In this document: positions 1 through 9,797 of the stretch, piece by piece
How the letters are laid out: the number at the start of each line of letters is the position of its first letter
Position numbering within the stretch: the first letter of the stretch is position 1
Source: Costus lasius
Lineage: Eukaryota > Streptophyta > Magnoliopsida > Zingiberales > Costaceae
Direction of reading: 5' to 3'
NCBI GenBank assembly: GCA_027563935.2
Contig: JANVAS020000222.1
Span: 7,626,001 to 7,690,000, forward strand
Length of the DNA stretch: 64,000 nucleotides
Made by a program: the position numbers and the translations under genes
Notes under the pieces: generated by a model
Seen by the model: only the letters and a program-made list of their open reading frames with translations
Told to the model about the DNA's origin: nothing
Databases searched by the model: none

Positions 1-299
1 TGGATTGCCAAGATGAAGGGGAATCGCACGGGTTGGCGATTGGCTGGGACAGCCTACCAGAAATTAGTGCTTGTCATCTCTGTGTATCTTATCTCGCCTG
101 AGCGGGACGCGGAGACCAAGTATGAAATCTGGATCCCATCTCACTAAAAGAGTGTTTACTCTTTCGGACTGTTTACTGGATTTTTCAGTCAGACAAAATA
201 GTGAGAAAAGAATCTTTCTTAAGTCCTGGATTGATTCTGAAACATTGATACTGACCTTGCTGTTCTTGCTTGTTGTAGATTCCTGCAGCAACGAACACC
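1..299 (+). other. untranslated leader of element A (3' portion)
   Basis: This stretch matches, in inverted orientation, the DNA just upstream of gag in elements B (41192-41480), C (37037-37320) and E (55012-55300). It has no coding content of its own and ends at the gag start codon at 300. The leader in B and E is about 1.8 kb, so most of A's leader is off the left edge. Confidence 0.85.
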
Positions 300-3200
300 A
301 TGAGCTTCAATGTGCGATCCCTACTGGAAAGGGAGAAGTTTGCTGGGCCGAACTTCTCTGACTGGTTCGGACACCTTAAGATTGTTCTTAAGGCAGAGAG
401 GAAACTGTATGTCCTCGAGACGGCGATACCGCCGCAGCCCGCTCCGAACGCCGCAAGGGCGGTTCGGGATGCCTACGAAAAGCACGTCAATGATAGCATT
501 GATGTCGCTTGCCTGATGCTAGCGTCTATGACGCCACCGCTGCAGCGTCAGCATGAGGATATGTCGGCTATAGAAATTATAGCGAACCTCAAGATGCTGT
601 ATGCTGCACAGGCGAGGACTGAGCGCTATAATCTGACGAAGCTCTTCTTTCAGAGCAAACTGGCTGAGGGGAGCCCAGTGGGAGCTCACGTGCTCAAGAT
701 GATTGGGCACAAGGAGGCTCTGGAGAAACTGGGGCATACCATCAACCAGGAGCTTGCTGTGGATATTATTCTGCAGTCTCTCCCGCCTTCTTTCGATGCG
801 TTCATTATTAATTTTAATATGAACAAGATCGATTGTACGCCGGCAGAGCTGTTGAATATGCTCTTGACTACTGAGGAAACTCTGAAGGGTAAGCCTTAAA
901 CCTCTGTCTTGATGGTTCCTTCAAGGAACAAGAAGAAGGGGAAGAAGGGCAAGGCCCCTGTCAAGAATTACAGCAAGGCCCTGAAACAGAAGGTCAAGCG
1001 GTCGAAGGACAACAGGTGTTTCCACTGTGGCCAGCTGGGTCACTGGAAAAAGGACTGTAAAGCGCTCCAAGGAGATAAGAGGGGAAGCATCGCTTCTGGC
1101 TCAGGTATATATGTGACTGAGGTCATGTTATCTTCTTCTTCTATTTCATGGGTGTTGGACACTGCATGTGGAGTTCACATTTGTTCAAATGTGCAGGAAC
1201 TCAAGAGAAGAAGGCAGGTGGGACAGCATGAGGTAGACCTACGAGTTGGAAACGGGGCACGGGTTGCTGCTGTTGCTGTAGGAGACTATTTCATTTCTTT
1301 ACCGTCTGGCATTGTATTAGAATTGAACAATTGTTATTTTGTACCCAGTATTACCAAGAATATTATCTCTATTCCTGCTCTTGTCAGGAAAGGATTTGCC
1401 TTTGAATGCAAGATTTCAAAGTGTGTTTTATCTCATGATAATATTGTGTATGCAACTGGTTCAATTAACAATGGGTTATACATGTTGGACATGGAAAATT
1501 CTATACAAAACATTGATAATAAGAAAGCCAAGTATGCTGATGACAGCACCTTGCTATGGCATAGTCGTTTAGGCCATATAAACGAGAAGCGCATTAAGCG
1601 GTTGCATGAACATGGACTGCTGGGATCATTCTCCTATGAGGAGATTGATACATGCAAAGCTTGTTTGATGGGTAAAATGACGAAGTCTCCTTTTCTTAAC
1701 AAAGGTCAAAGGACTTCAGGTTTACTTGACCTTATACACAGTGATGTGTGTGGGCCTTTCAGTAAACATGCCAGAGGTGGCTATCAGTACTTCATTACCT
1801 TTACTGATGATTTCAGTAGGTATGGATATGTCTATTTAATGAGACATAAAAGTGAATCTTTTGACAAGTTCAAAGAGTTCAAAAATGAAGTACAAAATCA
1901 GTTAGGCCGAAATATCAAGGCACTTCGTTCTGATCGAGGTGGTGAATACCTGAGTCATACGTTTACTGACTATCTGAAGGAGTGTGGGATTATCTCACAG
2001 CTCACTCCGCCAGGAACACCGCAGTGGAATGGTGTGTCCGAGAGGAGAAATAGAACGTTACTTGATATGGTTCGTTCTATGATGAGTAAGGCTACTCTTC
2101 CATATTCCTTTTGGGGTTTTGCACTGGAAACAGCTGCAAAGGTACTAAACCGAGTGCCATCCAAGGCAGTTTTAAAGACGCCATATGAGTTATGGTATGG
2201 GAAACAGCCTAGCTTGACATTTATCAGGATCTGGGGTTGCGAGGCTTATGTCAAAAAGCTCACCTCTGGGAAACTAGAGAGCAGATCTGAGAAATGTGTC
2301 TTTGTCGGTTACCCTAAGGAAACTAAGGGTTATTATTTCTACGATCCCAAAGAGAACAAGGTTTTTGTTGCTCGGACGGCCATATTTCTTGAGAAGGAGT
2401 TTCTTCTGCAAGAGGCTAGTGGGAGAGAAATAAAGCTGGATGAGAATCCAGAGGAAGGACAAAGTAGTCAAGCACAGTTGGATGAGCCTGAGCCGATAGA
2501 TCAGGTTATTGAGCAACCTGAGGCTCAAATATCACGGGAACCGCGAAGATCGGGTAGGATCCGTCGTCAGCCTGAGCGCTATGACGGAGTCTACATCATT
2601 GATAATGATGAACCCCTCACTTATGCGGATGCGGTCAGTGGACCGGAGTCAGCTAGATGGCTTGAAGCTATGCGAGCCGAGATGGACTCCATGTCAGATA
2701 ATCAAGTCTGGGATTTGATTGATCCGCCTCCGGGAGTAATCCCTATAGGCTGTAAATGGATCTTCAAGAAGAAGATTGACATGGATGGTAACGTGGTTAC
2801 CTATAAAGGCAGGCTAGTTGCGAAAGGTTTCAAACAAATCTACGGGTTAGATTATGATGAAACTTTCTCACCTGTAGCCATGTTTAAGTCTATTCGGATT
2901 CTTTTCGCGATAGCAGCATATTACGACTATGAGATCTGGCAGATGGATGTGAAAACAGCTTTCCTTAATGGAAATCTGGATGAGGATGTGTATATGACAC
3001 AACCTGAGGGTTTCACTAATCCATCAGATCGTCATAAAATATGCAAGTTAAAGAAGTCCATTTATGGACTGAAACAAGCATCAAGAAGCTGGAACATTCG
3101 TTTTGATGAATCTATCTCTGAGTTTGGTTTCATCAAGAACGAGGATGACCCGTGTGTATATAAGAGGTTTAGTGGGAGCGTGATTACATTCCTAATCCTC

Positions 3201-4184
3201 TACGTCGATGATATCTTAATCATTGGAAATGATATTCCTGAACTGCATGCTGTTAAGGCATGGTTAGGAAAATGTTTCCAGATGAAAGATTTAGGAGAAG
3301 CAGCCTATGTACTAGGTGTGAAGATCTACCGGGATAGATCTAAGAGGCTTCTCGGGCTGTGCCAGAGTACTTACATCGATAAAGTCCTGGAGAGATTCCA
3401 TTTAGAGAATTCTAAACGTGGATATCTTCCAGTCAGACATGGTCTGAATCTTTCGAAGAGTCAGTGTCCACAAACACAGACTGAGAAAGATGAAATGGAC
3501 AATACGCCTTATGCTTCGGCTATTGGATCCATTATGTATGCGATGTTGTGTACTCGCCCAGACGTCGCTTACGGGTTAAGCGTAACCAGTCGATTCCAAA
3601 GTAATCCAGGTTTGGCGCACTGGATTGCGGTCAAGAACATTTTAAAATATCTGCGGAGGACCAAAGATATGTTCTTGATATATGGTGGTCAGGAAGAACT
3701 CAGTATAGAGGGATATACTGACGCTTCGTTCCAGTCGGACCAGGATGATTTCCGATCGCAATCAGGCTATGTTTTTAGCTTGAATGGTGGAGCAGTGGTG
3801 TGGAAAAGTTTCAAACAGTCAACTGTTGCTGATTCCACAACAGAAGCCGAGTATGTTGCAGCCTCGGAAGCATCCAAGGAGGCAGTGTGGATTCGTAAGT
3901 TCGTGAGAGAACTTGGTGTCGTTCCTTCAAGTGCAGATCCTTTGGTTATCTTCTGTGATAACACTGGAGCCATCGCACAAGCAAAGGAACCGCGGTCGCA
4001 CCAGAAGTCCAAGCACATACAGAGACGGTTTCACTTGATCCGGGAGATCATTGATCGTGGCGAGATCAAGATTTGCAAGGTTCATACAGATGACAATCTG
4101 GCAGACCCGCTTACCAAGCCTCTGGCGCAGCAGAAGCATGAGAAGCACTGTAATAATATGGGTTTGAGATTTCTCAACCATTAG
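300..4184 (+). pseudogene. gag-pol polyprotein of element A, one in-frame stop
   Basis: A single frame of 1,295 codons is interrupted only by TAA at 897-899, where the sister copies have a serine codon. Visible in order: copia-type Gag (300-about 890); lysine-rich linker and CCHC zinc knuckle (CFHCGQLGHWKKDC, from 1017); aspartic protease with the LDTAC active-site word (Asp at 1158); GAG-pre-integrase HHCC region (WHSRLGHIN, then CKAC, about 1557-1670); integrase core with D (1743), D (1932) and E (2040); reverse transcriptase with YVDD at 3201-3212; and RNase H from GYTDASF to the C-terminal LADPLTKPL (about 3710-4120). All catalytic residues are present. The stop separates the capsid part from the nucleocapsid-pol part. 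It is most simply a null mutation, because B, C and E read through here. The start ATG is the one used by all four sister copies. Confidence 0.95.
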
Positions 4185-4185
4185 A

Positions 4186-4204
4186 TTAAGTGCAAGTGGG
4201 AGAT
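4186..4204 (+). other. polypurine tract of element A
   Basis: The purine-rich run ending CAAGTGGGAGAT sits directly before the LTR start TGTTGGGG, where plus-strand cDNA synthesis is primed. The same word in inverted form follows the 3' LTRs of B, C, D, E and J. Confidence 0.8.
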
Positions 4205-5872
4205 TGTTGGGGTATGCCCTTAAGGCTAATGTTTGAGGCCTGGGGATTGTATAAGTATCATGTAATAAACTCTTAAGTTTATAAAAGGCATGGTTATTAT
4301 TCAGGTTGTTATCTTGTCTGCTGTAATAAGTGTACTTCTGAATAATGTCTCAAAGCTGTTCAGCTAGGCTGACAGGCTCTATGTCCTTAGTCGAGATATC
4401 TTGGTGAACATGAGACAGCCTTGATATGATTGAGACTAATATGAGTGCTAATCTTATAGGATGCTTCGAGCATGGAATAAGATGTAGACTCATGAGTACA
4501 TTGGATGTACTGGACAGACCCTACTCGGATATTCCATTGCTTGTCACAATGTGAATGATCCTTGTAAGCACTAAGTGGCACATGTCCTTTGACTTGAGAT
4601 CACTTGTGTTTCTAAATGATGATTGTCATTGTTTTGAGGTAGTTCAATATCATTTGAAACATAATGATTATAGACTATCTTGGATGGTGAGCTTGAGTCA
4701 GGTTAGGGCACTTGTGATAGATAAAGGATTGCCGTCTCCTTGTTTAAGGAGTGTGATGTTCTAGAGGGCCCCCCTATATGAGATGATTGAGGAAGTGTAT
4801 GGCCATACCCAGATGACTATGTTCATCTGATCTAATCATGCTCATCGTATTGGAGTTACAGGCTTGACATGCTTGTCCAATAAGAACATCCAGTGGCAAA
4901 GGAATCATGTATGCCAAGTGAGTTGATTCACACTTATGCTATGGTTTGGGTGGAGTCTTGGAAGACTCTTTCCTTTATATCGGGAGACAGTGATGTGTTG
5001 CTAGATACCCCTCACTGATCGTGATAACGTAAGTTATCGTTACCGATGTTTAAAGGAAACCCTCAGGGTCACACAATTTGGTGATATGGCTTTCTTTGAG
5101 TCAGATCGTGTGGACTGAATTATTTGGGTTCAGTTTAAAGGGATATAGACTCTGATTGTAAGTGAGATCTAGCTTAATCATGTTTGATTGATTAGGGCTT
5201 GAGATCGGTAAGCTTCGATCGAGAGTATTGATGCTAGATCGGTGAGATCAAGAGCATCATAAGATGAACGGTTGGATTGGAAACCTTAGGGTTTGGTTGA
5301 TCTAGACCGATTGCTTTGGTTTGGACCAATTTGGATTGAACCGGTTTACATGGGTGAACCCATGGTTCGATCCATAAGCGTTTTGGGCGGTTTGCTTGAA
5401 GAGGAGAACGCATGGCTTAATGGGGTTTCCAAATTTGGAAAGTCATTGAGCGCATGGCTCCTTGAAACGCCAAAACGGCTTGAGCTCATTCATCCCTTGT
5501 CTCCTTGCGTTTTGCTTTTGCTCGGCGAGACTCGAGAGAAGCTTGGGGTGGACGACAAGAGCAGAACCGGAAAAAGCATCATCTTCATCCCTATCACTCG
5601 AGAAGGACAACTTGGCATTTTGCTAGCACAAAGTTGCGCAAGTTGGAAGCCTTCATCACTTGGTGTGTGTATTCTTTGGAGGAGATCTCGCTTGCTCTCT
5701 CTCATTCCAAGCCGCCATCCAATCCAAGGCATTGGTAAGATCACAACTTAATCTTAAGTTGAATTAAGTTAACATATAGTTCATATGCGATCTACTTGAA
5801 GCCCTCTTTCCGCTATGCATGCTAGATGCGCATGTTTAGGGTTTCTTCCCCCTTAGATTAGGGGTTCCTTCA
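4205..5872 (+). repeat. 3' LTR of element A (copia-1)
   Basis: The LTR starts TGTTGGGGTATGCCC and ends TTCCTTCA; length 1,668 bp. It aligns along its length with the copia-1 LTRs of B, C, E and the solo LTR but is the most diverged of them. Notable internal signals: inverted repeat ATGCT-TCG-AGCAT (4461-4473); 12-bp palindrome GTATGGCCATAC (4797-4808); a block shared with copia-3 LTRs (4991-5016); GATAAC-GTAA-GTTATC (5023-5038); and the perfect 16-bp palindrome TTTCCAAATTTGGAAA (5426-5441) at the position where other copies have a TATA/CArG-like word. Confidence 0.93.
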
Positions 5873-6884
5873 TGAGCGAGGCCATTGAGACGGACAATCT
5901 TCTTGAAGAAGAGGTGTGCTACGTGGGACGCATCCGCTGTCCGAGAACAGGGGATAAAGTGGTCCATCTTCAAGAACCGATCTACAACCACGTAGATGGA
6001 ATCGAAGTGTGAGGCGGTCCGGGGCAGCCCTAGGACAAAGTCCATGCTAAGGTCGCGCCAAGGACCGTCAGCAATCGACAATGGGGTGTAAAGGCCGGTG
6101 TTCGCGGGGCGAGGTTTGGCCATTTGGCATGTGCCGCAATGGCGCACAATACACACAACTTTCTTGCAGAGGGAGGGCAAAAAGAAGTTCTCCTCTGCCA
6201 TCTCAAGGGTTTTGTCGCAGCCGTGGTGGCCGGCAACACCACCTGCGTGTAGCTCGAGCAAAAGATGATCTCGAAGTGATGAACGGGGAATGCGCAAGCG
6301 GTTCCCCAAGAAAAGATAGCCTTCACACAATTGGTATGGGGACTCGGGGTTGGGGGAATTAGTCAAGGCAGCGTGGATGGCGCCGAAGTCGGAGCATGTG
6401 ATGTACTCCTCCTTGACGTGGTCAAAGGTATTGACGCGGGTGCGCATGACACACAGAAGGGTGCGGACCCGACTAAGGGCATCCGCGACAAAATTCTCCT
6501 TACCCGCCTTGTGATTGATCACAATGGAGTACTATTGTAAGTACTCGACCCACTTGGCTTGTCGGGCACTCGACTTCTTTTGAGCATTTAGGAAAGACAA
6601 GGGCTAGTGGTCGCTATATAGGATGAACTCGCGGTGGAGGAGATAGTGCCTCAACTGCCGAAGTGACTGAACTATGGCATAGAATTCCTTGTCATAAGTT
6701 GAATAACACTGGCGAGCAATGTTCAGTTTCTCGCTGAAGAATGCAACCGGGTGGCCTTCTTGACTAAGGGAACCCACGATACTAGTACCGGAGGCGTCAC
6801 ATGCGACCTCAAAGACTTTGGCGAAGTTAGGGAGGCGCAGGATAGGGGCGGTGGTGATGGCATCCTTAAGGGATTCTGACGGAG
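5873..6884 (-). pseudogene. Ty3/gypsy pol fragment K (RNase H to early integrase)
   Basis: One minus-strand frame encodes the RNase H region ([12 protein letters not shown], then [15 protein letters not shown]), a tether (GKENFVADALSR), the integrase zinc finger (AGHHG followed by HCGTC) and the start of the integrase core (SMDFVLGLPRTASHFDSIYVVVDRF). Two in-frame TAG codons (complements at 6604-6606 and 6532-6534) stand where glutamine is expected. Both are explained by C-to-T change in CAG, as methylated transposon DNA often shows. The frame is cut at 5873 by element A and ends at 6884 in an inverted junction with plus-strand gypsy tail sequence. Confidence 0.9.
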
Positions 6885-7284
6885 TCATAGACGCCAATCA
6901 AGAGAGCCCATCCCCTCAGGGAGACACTTGGGAAGATTCCTAGGGCTGGAAGAAGAGAGCCCATCCCCACAGGGCGCGAACACCGACACGGCCATCGTCA
7001 TGCCCGTGCCACCGACCGTGCACATCTCGGGCCAACCAGCGGCCAACAAGCACGCCCGTGTCGCCGAGCACACCCGTGTCGCCAAGCACGCCCTAGCCGT
7101 GCACATCTCGGGCCAACCCGCCACCGACAAGCACGCCCGTGCTGCCGAGCACGCCGCAGCTGTGCATGTCTCGGGCCAACCCGCCGCTGACAAGCACGCC
7201 CGTGTTGCCGAGCACGCCCCAGCCGTGTATGTCATGGGTCAGAATGTGGATGCAGAGCATTTCCGTAACCTTCAACATGGCTAG
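6885..7284 (+). pseudogene. gypsy polyprotein C-terminal tail with 21-aa repeats
   Basis: The stretch opens with the same words as 9419-9480 of element I (TGACGGAGTCATAGACGCC), in plus orientation. A 118-residue frame from 6928 holds copies of a 21-residue unit (VHVSGQPAADK followed by HARVAEHAPA). The related but shorter tail in element I precedes the conserved gypsy end RARRKPIRYGFT. It is therefore probably a displaced, expanded tail of a gypsy polyprotein; no enzymatic domain is visible. Confidence 0.6.
7018..7242 (+). repeat. 63-bp tandem repeat (minisatellite in coding tail)
   Basis: Repeat starts at 7018, 7099, 7162 and 7225 give spacings of 81, 63 and 63 bp, all multiples of three, so the reading frame is kept. 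Each unit begins GTGCAYRTCTCGGGCCAACC. The first is 18 bp longer because of an internal duplication (HTRVAK). Confidence 0.85.
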
Positions 7285-8310
7285 GCCGTGCTTAGCCCCA
7301 GAAAGCCAAACGAGGTTGTTTGCCACCCCGTTCAACGCTCGCAGCAATCCTCGCATCCCCCAGACTGTTTTGTGGGCGTGATGAGCCCTTATACAGCCAC
7401 AACTTGCCCCATCCGCTCCAACAATGTGGCTTCTCCGGCTTCAACGACTTCCCTTCATCCGCTGCACATCACTCAATGGCTGCCTCGAGATCTGACCGCT
7501 GACTGCGACCAGTCCACCGACCGCTACAACAACCGAGTTCTCAACTTGGCACAAGACACTACCAACAACATCCAGAATCAGCCAACCATCAGCAAATTCT
7601 GCTGCTTCATGGCAGCTTGTTCGGAGATGGTGTAGCGCCACTTGGGTCCGGACACCAACCACGTAGATGACTCTTCCACTCGATGCCTCGCGTCCCACCA
7701 GGAATCTGTCGTAGAATAGTTGGTAGCTGCTGCTTTAGGGTAGTTAGAGGGCATCTTGACCCTCCTTTAGTTAGTTTTGGGGTGGTTGGCTTCTCTAACC
7801 GCCTCACATGTTTCTCATGTGACCCTCCTCCCCTCTTGATCTATAAAAGAGGGTTGAGTGCTGTGCAAGTTTTTTCAGTTTTCGTTGTAGTTTGCGCCTT
7901 CTCTTAGCGGAGGCCTTAGGTCCAGCAAAACTCCGACGAGCTCGCCCAGAGTTCCCTCACCTCTCCTTTGTACGCTGATCTCCTGCTTTCAATCAAAACA
8001 CCCGGCGAACCCCGCTAGGGCACTAGGTCCTGTGCATTTTCACTCCCTTGCGTTTGCGTCTTGGCGAGCTAGAGCGACCGGTTACTGTAGCATCGTGAGG
8101 AACCCGTGCGCGTGTGCTTGCAATAGAAAATTGGCCATGTGACCGAGGTGAGTATTTTCCATTAGAAATCCGATTCGTGGTTTCTTTTCACTCCAAGTGT
8201 TGCTCAAGTCACATCTTACGTTATTTCCATCAGTTTTCTCCGTGGGTTTTCACCGATCGCACGCATTTCTTCCTCCCTCGTCTCAAGACCCTCTCTCGGA
8301 TTTATGCATC
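7285..8310 (+). promoter_or_regulatory. non-coding gypsy-associated region with TATA box, probably LTR/leader
   Basis: No recognisable protein is encoded here. A strong TATA box (TATAAAAG, 7842-7849) is followed by a CT-rich leader-like stretch. A 7-bp inverted repeat, TCACATG-TTTCT-CATGTGA (7804-7822), lies just upstream of the TATA. This layout fits the U3/R part of a gypsy LTR, but no TG...CA borders or primer-binding site could be fixed. A 115-residue open frame at 7288-7635 resembles nothing I know. Confidence 0.45.
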
Positions 8311-9435
8311 ATAGTTCCCCACGGCCGCGACAAGACCCTCGATTTGGCCGAGGAGTGTTTCTTTTGGCCCTCCCTTCGGAGGGATGTGGCTAGGGTCGCC
8401 CGGCATTGTGGCACTTGCCTGTGTGCCAAGCCCTACCCCGCCAACACTAGCTTGTACACCCCTCTGCCAGTCCCCAGGAGTCTATGGCTCGACAATAGTA
8501 TGGACTTCGTCCTTGGTCTGCCCCGCACTGCTTCGCGCCACGACTCCATCTTCGTCGTCGTGGACCGCTTCTCTAAGATGACACATTTTGTCCCTTGTTC
8601 TCGGACAGCCGATGCTTCACACATTGCCCATCTGTTCGTCAAGGAGATTGTCCGGCTTCACGGTCTCCCCCTCACCATTGTATCTGACCGTGACACCCAG
8701 TTCATCGGTCACTTTTGGAAGTCATTGTGGGCCCTCCTTGAGACCACTCTCGAGTTCTCATTGGCATACTATCCACAGATGGACGGTCAAACCGAGGTGG
8801 TGAATAGGAGTTTAGGTAACCTCCTACGGTGCTTAGCTGGCGACTTCCCGCGCCATTGGGCTGATCACCTTCCGATTGCGGAGTTCACGTATAACAGCGC
8901 GTCTCACCACTCGACTGGGTTAAGTCCTTTCCAAGTCATCCTCGGGCACCAACCTAGGAAGCCAATTGACATGCATAACGTCCCTCCTCCCCCCCTCTAT
9001 TCATGCGTCTGCATAAAGATTTGCATCACATCTTGCGGTTTACACGATGAAATTCGCCGTCGGATTTTCTTGAGCAACACCCGGTATGCGGCTGAGGCCA
9101 ACGAGCATTGTAGGCCATGACATTTTGCAGTTGGTGAGCTTGTTTTGGTGCATATCCACACTGAGTGTTTGAAGTCACGCGCCAATTGGAAGTTGCACGC
9201 ACACTGTGCCGGCCCCTACACGATCCTACGGCGACTTGGCACCAATGCTTACATCCTTGACCTCCCGGCGGACTCCCACCTCAGCCCTATCTTCAACATT
9301 GCAGACCTACTACCATATCATGTGCCTCTCCTCCCCGGCGCCCCCTCTACCGACAGTTCTCCACTCTATTCTCCGGAGAAGAATTCTCTTCCCCCCCCCC
9401 CCCCCCCCCCGGGATACTTGACGGAGTCATAGACG
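8311..9435 (+). pseudogene. Ty3/gypsy integrase of element I, one in-frame stop
   Basis: The frame begins inside the zinc finger (GRDKTLDLAEECFF, then HCGTC). It continues through the integrase core: SMDFVLGLPRTASRHDSIFVVVDRFSKMTHFVPC, SDRDTQF with the second catalytic Asp, and the [13 protein letters not shown] region with the catalytic Glu. It then runs into the C-terminal region (GPYTILRRLGTNAYILDLP). TGA at 9118-9120 interrupts it, probably from CGA. The upstream RT and RNase H are missing, and the frame abuts the TATA region. It ends in a run of prolines encoded by a 20-C tract. Confidence 0.9.
9391..9410 (+). repeat. poly-C tract of 20
   Basis: Twenty uninterrupted C residues sit in the proline-rich end of the gypsy integrase. 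The conserved gypsy tail resumes downstream in another frame, so length change here is a likely cause of the frame loss. Assembly or sequencing error in the homopolymer is also possible. Confidence 0.9.
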
Positions 9436-9797
9436 CCAATGAAGAGAGCCCATCCCCTCAGGGAGACACTTGGGAAGATTCCCCAGGGCTGGAGGAAGAA
9501 GCCCCCCAAATTTCGGCACAAACGAGGCCCTACAGCCCCCGACATGGCCAGGCCGTGCATCCAGACACAGCTATGACACGGTCGACTATAGACGCGAACA
9601 TCGACACGGCCATTGCCACGGCCGTGCCGCCGACCATGCATGTCTCGGGCCAACCAGCGGCCAACAAGCACGCCCGTGTTGCCGTGCATGTCCCAGCCGT
9701 GCATGTCTCGGTCCAACCCGCTGATGGAGGGCCTAACACAGCTCCTAGAAGATCCACTAGGGCTCGGAGGAAGCCCATCAGGTATGGCTTCACTTAG
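9420..9797 (+). pseudogene. gypsy polyprotein C-terminus of element I
   Basis: The frame ending at 9797 carries a short version of the tail repeats (MHVSGQPAANKHARVAVH) and then the end RRSTRARRKPIRYGFT. The gypsy element H ends almost identically (RSSRARSKPIRYGFT, stop near 16034). It is out of frame with the integrase upstream of the poly-C tract. Confidence 0.75.

Larger units (their letters stand above)
1..5872 (+). mobile_element. copia-1 element A (Ty1/copia LTR retrotransposon), 5' part outside window
   Basis: The window opens inside the untranslated leader of this element. It then shows gag-pol, the polypurine tract and a complete 3' LTR. The 5' LTR and primer-binding site lie left of position 1. 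The domain order Gag, protease, integrase, reverse transcriptase, RNase H is diagnostic of Ty1/copia, and the wording of the RT and RNase H is Tnt1-like (Tork-type is an inference). The right end abuts a gypsy integrase reading on the minus strand, so A inserted into gypsy fragment K. The expected right target copy is TGAGC at 5873-5877; its partner is out of view. Confidence 0.93.

Noticed and set aside
1155..1172. Protease active site reading Asp-Thr-Ala instead of Asp-Ser/Thr-Gly in all copia copies
   Set aside because: The same variant is known from Tnt1-type elements and is shared by copia-1 and copia-2 here, so it is normal for the lineage.
5293..5751. 152-aa open frame in the LTR of A
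   Set aside because: It lies entirely in the LTR, has no known domain, and I saw no matching open frame in the sister LTRs.
7288..7635. 115-aa open frame between gypsy fragments
   Set aside because: It is Ser/Thr/Pro/Asn-rich without recognisable domain, in a region that looks like LTR/leader.
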